Of a stretch of DNA of 64,000 bases, positions 60,250-64,000 are shown piece by piece. The notes under the pieces were generated by a model, which saw nothing but the letters and a program-made list of their open reading frames with translations, had not been told where the DNA came from and did not search any database. Positions within the stretch are counted from its first letter, which is position 1. Each line of letters starts with the position of its first letter. The position numbers were made by a program, and so were the translations under genes. The DNA is from Curtobacterium sp. UNCCL20 (GTDB lineage: Bacteria > Actinomycetota > Actinomycetes > Actinomycetales > Microbacteriaceae). The DNA lies in the NCBI RefSeq assembly GCF_900101675.1, contig NZ_FNKG01000001.1, positions 434,001-498,000 of the forward strand. Direction: 5' to 3'.

Positions 60250-60903
60250 TCAGCGACGAGCGATCTGATCGGTGACGAACGCTGCCAGGTCGGGGACTTC
60301 CCGGCCAGCAACATCGTGCCCGAGATCCGGGTACACCCGCTCCGTGATGGACAAATGCTGCGTGCTGAACATGGCGGTACGTCGCACCGCGGCAGCGGGG
60401 ATCACCCCGTCGTGGACGCCTCGACCCCAGAACACCGGTGGGCGTCCCGATCGGAGGGCACCGTCGCCTGGCTGGGTGTCGTTGACGACGAACCCGCCGA
60501 GCTGCACCCCGTACGCGAATACGCCGGGACGCCGGCGCATCATCTGTAGCACCATCGCGCCTCCCTGCGAGAAGCCCAACAGCCCCACCGATCGGGGTGT
60601 GGGCAACGAGTCGTACCAGTCCAGGACGGCGTCCGCAGCAGCGTTGGCCACTGCCGGCTGCGGGTCACCGATCGGGTTCCCGGCGCTGGGGAACCAGGCG
60701 TATCCGCCCGCCTCGGGGATCGGTGCCCGCACGGACGCGATGACCAGGTCCTCGGGGAGCTCGTCGCGAAGCGTGAACAGGTGCCGTTCGTCGTAGCTCC
60801 ACCCGTGCATCATGATCAGCAGATCAGATCCGGCCAAGAGGCGGGACGACCAAAGCACGGCGGTCGGATCAAGCAGCGGGTACGGAGTGTGCGGGGAGCG
60901 CAT
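60250..60903 (-). CDS. phospholipase/carboxylesterase family hydrolase
   Basis: 217 residues, alpha/beta hydrolase of the carboxylesterase type. Catalytic residues: S112 in GFSQGG, D165 in GVHDGVIP and H196 in DLGHDV. Oxyanion-loop motif MMHGWSYDE. ATG 60903 with AAGGGA at good distance; a start 21 bases upstream is less likely. Intracellular. Confidence 0.88.
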   Translation of the reverse strand: MRSPHTPYPLLDPTAVLWSSRLLAGSDLLIMMHGWSYDERHLFTLRDELPEDLVIASVRAPIPEAGGYAWFPSAGNPIGDPQPAVANAAADAVLDWYDSLPTPRSVGLLGFSQGGAMVLQMMRRRPGVFAYGVQLGGFVVNDTQPGDGALRSGRPPVFWGRGVHDGVIPAAAVRRTAMFSTQHLSITERVYPDLGHDVAGREVPDLAAFVTDQIARR

Positions 60904-60991
60904 GGAAGTCCCTTCGTGTCCCACTCACCGTGTCGCTTGGCCGCCGCTCGCGTCCAAGACCTCTTCCGTGACCGGTGATACCTGGACTGCA

Positions 60992-61588
60992 TCACCCCGT
61001 GAAATCGCAGTCGGACGCAGGCGCCCGAATTCCGTCGAGGACGATCTGGAGTGCACGGCCCCGCTGTGCAGCGTCGCGGTAGAGTCCACCAGTGACCGCG
61101 AAGATGACCCGCATCACGTCATCAGCATCGATTCCCCCGCGGATCTGCCCATCCTCCCGAGCGCGCTCGAACAGCGGCTCGGCAATGCCGTAGATCGCGT
61201 CACGGGTGGGCTCGTACACCTCGGACTGCTCGGTCAGGACCGAGACCACCGGGTGCTTGGTCCGCATGAAGTCAACGAACTTCTCAAGCCACCGACGCAA
61301 CGCCGTCCAGGAATCGACGTCGCCGCTGCCCGAGCTGGAGCTCACGAGCTCGTCCACGGAAGCCAGATAGACCGCTTCCATCAGGGCGATCCGAGTTGGG
61401 AAGTTCCGGTACAGCGTCGCGACGCCCACGCCTGCTCGAAGCGCGATCTCTTCCGTCCCCACGTCCGCACCAGCTTCACCGAAGGCTTCCGTGGCCGCGG
61501 CGATGACCGCGTCGAAGTTGCGCCGCGCATCAAGGCGTCGAGGACGCCGAGCTTCCAACATCGCCGCCAAAGTCACAGTCCTCATCAT
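60992..61588 (-). CDS. TetR family regulator
   Basis: 198 residues. N-terminal helix-turn-helix (AFGEAGADVGTEEIALRAGVGVATLYRNFPTR) and a C-terminal ligand domain of the TetR_C type. Start may be one of three nearby ATGs. Divergent from the aldo/keto reductase at 61678 with a dyad between them. Confidence 0.9.
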   Translation of the reverse strand: MMRTVTLAAMLEARRPRRLDARRNFDAVIAAATEAFGEAGADVGTEEIALRAGVGVATLYRNFPTRIALMEAVYLASVDELVSSSSGSGDVDSWTALRRWLEKFVDFMRTKHPVVSVLTEQSEVYEPTRDAIYGIAEPLFERAREDGQIRGGIDADDVMRVIFAVTGGLYRDAAQRGRALQIVLDGIRAPASDCDFTG

Positions 61589-61619
61589 GCCCTACATGTG
61601 ATAGACCTGCTACCATTTA

Positions 61620-61640
61620 ACCGAGAGACAGCCTCTCGGT
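61620..61640. promoter_or_regulatory. probable TetR operator
   Basis: 8-bp inverted repeat ACCGAGAG/CTCTCGGT with a 5-base centre, in the spacer between the TetR gene and the aldo/keto reductase gene. Confidence 0.6.
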
Positions 61641-61677
61641 TCTGAACTTGGCCGGCTAACGGCTGGGAGGCACAGCC

Positions 61678-62556
61678 ATGACCACACTCACCACCTCGAC
61701 CCTCACCATCGGCGGAGACCTCACTGTCGGCCGCATCGGCTTCGGCGCCATGCAGCTCACCGGCAAGCAGGTCTGGGGCGAATACCCCGACCACAACGGC
61801 GGCATCGCCCTGCTCCGAGCAGTCGTCGACGCCGGCGTCACGTTCATCGACACCGCAGACGTCTACGGACCGCACTCGAACGAACTCCTCGTCCGAGAGG
61901 CCCTGCACCCTTACCCCGAGAACCTGGTCATCGCGACCAAGGGCGGCTTCGTCCGCGGCGGCTACGACTACTCCACCCTCGACGCGGTCGGCAACCCGAA
62001 CTACCTCCGCCAGTCGGCCAACATGAGCGCGCGGCGACTTGGAGTCGACAGCATCGACCTGTACTACCTGCACAGCGGGCAAGCCACGGACGTCCCGTTC
62101 GAGGAACAGGTCGCCACTCTCGCCGCCCTCAAGGAAGAGGGCCTGATCCGGCACATCGGCCTGTCGAACGTCACTCTCGAGCAGTTCGAGCTCGCGCAGA
62201 CGATCACCCCGATCGCTGCCGCGACGGCGCTCTACAACCCGGGTATCCGCCGGGGTGTGGACCTGCTCCGTGCGACCGAGAAGACCGGTGCGGTCTTCTC
62301 GCCGTGGCACCCCATGAGCATCGCCGATGGCGGCGAGCCGGAACGGATCACCGCGGCCCTGGAGCCGATTGCGCAGAACCACGACGCCACCGTCCAGCAG
62401 GTCGCCCTCGCCTGGCACCTGCACCGTGCGCCGAACACGCTGCCCATCCCCGGAACCACCAGCCTCGAGCACCTCCGAACAAACCTTGCTGCGGCCGAAA
62501 TCACCCTCACTTCTTATGAGGTCGCCATGATCACCGACCTCGCGTCCGAGGGCTGA
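61678..62556 (+). CDS. aldo/keto reductase
   Basis: 292 residues, paralogue of the gene at 315. Catalytic D58 and Y63 (IDTADVYG), K88 (IATKGG) and H132 (YYLHSG). SD GGGAGG before the ATG. It is probably controlled by the divergent TetR gene. TetR with this reductase is a common stress-response pair. Confidence 0.92.
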   Translation: MTTLTTSTLTIGGDLTVGRIGFGAMQLTGKQVWGEYPDHNGGIALLRAVVDAGVTFIDTADVYGPHSNELLVREALHPYPENLVIATKGGFVRGGYDYSTLDAVGNPNYLRQSANMSARRLGVDSIDLYYLHSGQATDVPFEEQVATLAALKEEGLIRHIGLSNVTLEQFELAQTITPIAAATALYNPGIRRGVDLLRATEKTGAVFSPWHPMSIADGGEPERITAALEPIAQNHDATVQQVALAWHLHRAPNTLPIPGTTSLEHLRTNLAAAEITLTSYEVAMITDLASEG

Positions 62557-62586
62557 GCGTCGCACTGTTGGCATAGTCCGGCTGCG

Positions 62587-62616
62587 GCGACCGGTAGTGG
62601 ATCGGCTACCGGTCGC
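62587..62616 (+). terminator. hairpin after the aldo/keto reductase
   Basis: 11-bp perfect stem GCGACCGGTAG/CTACCGGTCGC with an 8-base loop, 30 bases past the stop. Confidence 0.7.
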
Positions 62617-62679
62617 CCGGACTCCGGTACGGCCTCGGGGTGGGACCCGTCCGATAACGTGCGGGACGGCGGTGAAGAT

Positions 62680-63180
62680 TTGACCAACACAATCGTTCGG
62701 CCGGCGGTGTCGTCGGACGAGGCGTTCCTCCGCAGGATGGTGTTCATCGCATGGCGATGGGATCGCGCCTGGGACGAGGCCGCCTACGCGCAACACCGTT
62801 TCCGCAATGAACCGGACACCTACATCGATGGCTTCGGTACCGACGCCGGTGATGTCGGAGCTGTGGCGGAAGTAGACGGCGAGGCCGTTGGGGCGGCTTG
62901 GTGTCTTCTCCTTACGGCGGAGGCGGCCAGATCGGGTCATGTTGATGACGCGTTCCCGGAGCTGGTGATTGGCGTGGTCGAGGAGCGACGTGGACTTGGT
63001 CTGGGGTGTCGCCTCCTCGAGGCGATGATCGAGGCGTGCCGTCTGCAGGGCGTCGAAGCGGTCAGCCTTCACGTTGCGCGCCGGAACCACCGAGCCCGGG
63101 GGATGTACGAACGGTTCGGTTTCGAGACCGTGCGGGAACACACCTCCGGCACCGTGATGATCCTCCGGCTCATCGTTTGA
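62680..63180 (+). CDS. GNAT family acetyltransferase
   Basis: 166 residues. Acetyl-CoA-binding motif A is VVEERRGLGLGCRLLEAMI (the R/Q-x-x-G-x-G/A core is RRGLGLG), with the later ARRNHRARGMYERFGFE motif B. TTG 62680 gives the usual TNTIVRPA beginning and has GGCGGTGAAG upstream; GTG 62659 is an alternative but lies on a GATAAC that may be the -10. Target unknown. Confidence 0.85.
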   Translation: MTNTIVRPAVSSDEAFLRRMVFIAWRWDRAWDEAAYAQHRFRNEPDTYIDGFGTDAGDVGAVAEVDGEAVGAAWCLLLTAEAARSGHVDDAFPELVIGVVEERRGLGLGCRLLEAMIEACRLQGVEAVSLHVARRNHRARGMYERFGFETVREHTSGTVMILRLIV

Positions 63181-63202
63181 CCGCCACGCTTGCATCGCGA
63201 AA

Positions 63203-63225
63203 CATCGGACGCGACCCGTCCGATG
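63203..63225 (+). terminator. hairpin after the acetyltransferase gene
   Basis: Perfect 9-bp stem CATCGGACG/CGTCCGATG with a 5-base loop. Confidence 0.65.
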
Positions 63226-63386
63226 CGGGATCCCCTGCCGGACGGCTGGGAGGCGGTTCTTGCTGCCGCCAGCTTTGGGGACTCCGGCTGCTCGTGGTCG
63301 CTCGGTGCGGTGGTCGCCCTGAGGCTCTGGCGGGTACGGCCGGATGCGCGCTGATCACGCCGACCAGCGGACGGGAGGTCCTCAAG

Positions 63387-63914
63387 TCAGTCGTGGACGT
63401 TGCCGGACGCACCGTCCACCGAGGACCCGTCCTCGACGCGGTTGGCTGCGTGGTCGGTTTCGAGCAGTCGCAAGCGACGGACCTGTGGACGGAACCAGAA
63501 CAGGAAGATCGCCACGACGTAGACGGCGGTGAGCACGATGCTGATCGCCACGTTCCAGTCGCGCACGGGGCCGTCGAGCACGGCGTCGTTGAGGCCGTGG
63601 ATCGCTGCGGCACCGAGGTAGGCCAGGCTCCCGACGCCGACGGCGCGGCCCTTCGGGAGTGACCTGGCGGCAATCCAGATGATGACGGCCGCGCCGACCG
63701 TGATCAAGGGATGTGACACCTCCGCGATCGTCCGGACGATGACGTCCACCATCATGTCGAAGGGCGGATCAGAGGGGACCGTTGCCCCGTCGAGGAACGG
63801 GGTCACCACCCCGACGATGTAGCTGATGCCCTCGACGAACCCCAACCACGCGGCGGTGACGAACACCAGCCACGCCGCAAGGAGCGGCGACCGGTAGGCG
63901 CGGGAGGTCAGCAA
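63387..63914 (-). CDS. PrsW-like membrane protein, probably truncated
   Basis: About 175 residues with four hydrophobic segments. GFVEGISYIVG, SHPLITVGAAVIIW and AAIHGLNDAV match the second and third parts of PrsW-type intramembrane proteases (conserved E, HP and HxxxD/N). The first motif (EExxK) of full proteins is missing. The TTG start is weak and TAGCGT lies close by. Either a short relative or a beheaded gene. Confidence 0.5.
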   Translation of the reverse strand: MLTSRAYRSPLLAAWLVFVTAAWLGFVEGISYIVGVVTPFLDGATVPSDPPFDMMVDVIVRTIAEVSHPLITVGAAVIIWIAARSLPKGRAVGVGSLAYLGAAAIHGLNDAVLDGPVRDWNVAISIVLTAVYVVAIFLFWFRPQVRRLRLLETDHAANRVEDGSSVDGASGNVHD

Positions 63915-63929
63915 GACACGCTAATCTCG

Positions 63930-63944
63930 CTTGCGTATCGCAAG
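63930..63944. promoter_or_regulatory. dyad between divergent genes at the window end
   Basis: Perfect palindrome CTTGCG TAT CGCAAG between the PrsW-like gene and the partial gene at 63968. Confidence 0.5.
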
Positions 63945-63967
63945 TCAGAGGTATTCCTGGAGGAGAT

Positions 63968-64000
63968 ATGAATCTCGACAGTGCAGTAGTGTTCGTCACC
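63968..64000 (+). CDS. start of a further gene (cut by the window)
   Basis: ATG with a strong GGAGGAGA just upstream; the 11 visible codons read MNLDSAVVFVT, which could open a short-chain dehydrogenase, but that is a guess from the VVFVT strand. Confidence 0.5.
   Translation, partial: MNLDSAVVFVT

Noticed and set aside
1-64000. tRNA or rRNA genes
   Set aside because: No cloverleaf with GTTCGAATC-type T arms or rRNA-like stretches was noticed; not computed, so a small RNA could have been missed.

Overview
The window is GC-rich actinobacterial DNA. Codons end strongly in G or C, many genes overlap by ATGA or GTGA, and many promoters appear leaderless. The LAxTG-type (sortase E-like) cell-wall sorting signal, the regulator families and the short GC-rich hairpins fit the Microbacteriaceae. 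A plant-associated genus such as Curtobacterium is my best inference, not something proved here. I saw no rRNA, tRNA or CRISPR array.

Layout. 1-6.5 kb: end of a membrane protein, an aldo/keto reductase, a PadR regulator with an ABC exporter whose ATPase gene is frameshifted, and an SGNH hydrolase. 6.5-11 kb: an ArsR-like regulator with a small partner, then a coupled unit on the minus strand made of a wall-anchored Ig-like protein, a GntR-like regulator and two unknown small proteins. 11-20.5 kb: oxidoreductase and regulator genes (SDR plus cupin, a sugar dehydrogenase lipoprotein, two paralogous XRE regulators around a beheaded aldo/keto reductase, an MFS/carboxymuconolactone operon, an epimerase, and padC divergent from a MarR gene). 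20.5-26.9 kb: an exonuclease VII-like/membrane fusion, a DUF4126 protein, a PadR/DUF1048/ABC-exporter operon, and a MerR-SDR pair with a 19-bp-spacer promoter. 27-34.4 kb: a carbohydrate locus with a LacI regulator, perfect operator, binding protein, two permeases, GH1 glycosidase and secreted BNR glycosidase with a CBM. 34.4-50.5 kb: AraC regulators, a TmrB-like kinase, CopC, a GMC dehydrogenase fused to a gluconate-dehydrogenase subunit-3-like domain, an LCP ligase, a quinone reductase with MarR, SMP-30, a lipoprotein, a GAF protein, and two zinc alcohol/formaldehyde dehydrogenases.

50.5-64 kb looks like accessory DNA: long gene-poor gaps, an IS3 element with intact ends and target duplication, an IS30 fragment, broken genes, and regulator/enzyme pairs (MarR with a membrane protein, LysR with SDR, TetR with aldo/keto reductase). 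The GC-rich hairpin family found eight times in the first 47.3 kb is absent here.

Two cross-cutting signals stand out. A TANNNT-like -10 hexamer lies exactly six bases before the start codon of about a dozen genes, implying widespread leaderless transcription and helping to fix starts. An eight-copy family of hairpins with a GGAGGCGCG core sits mostly just after stop codons.
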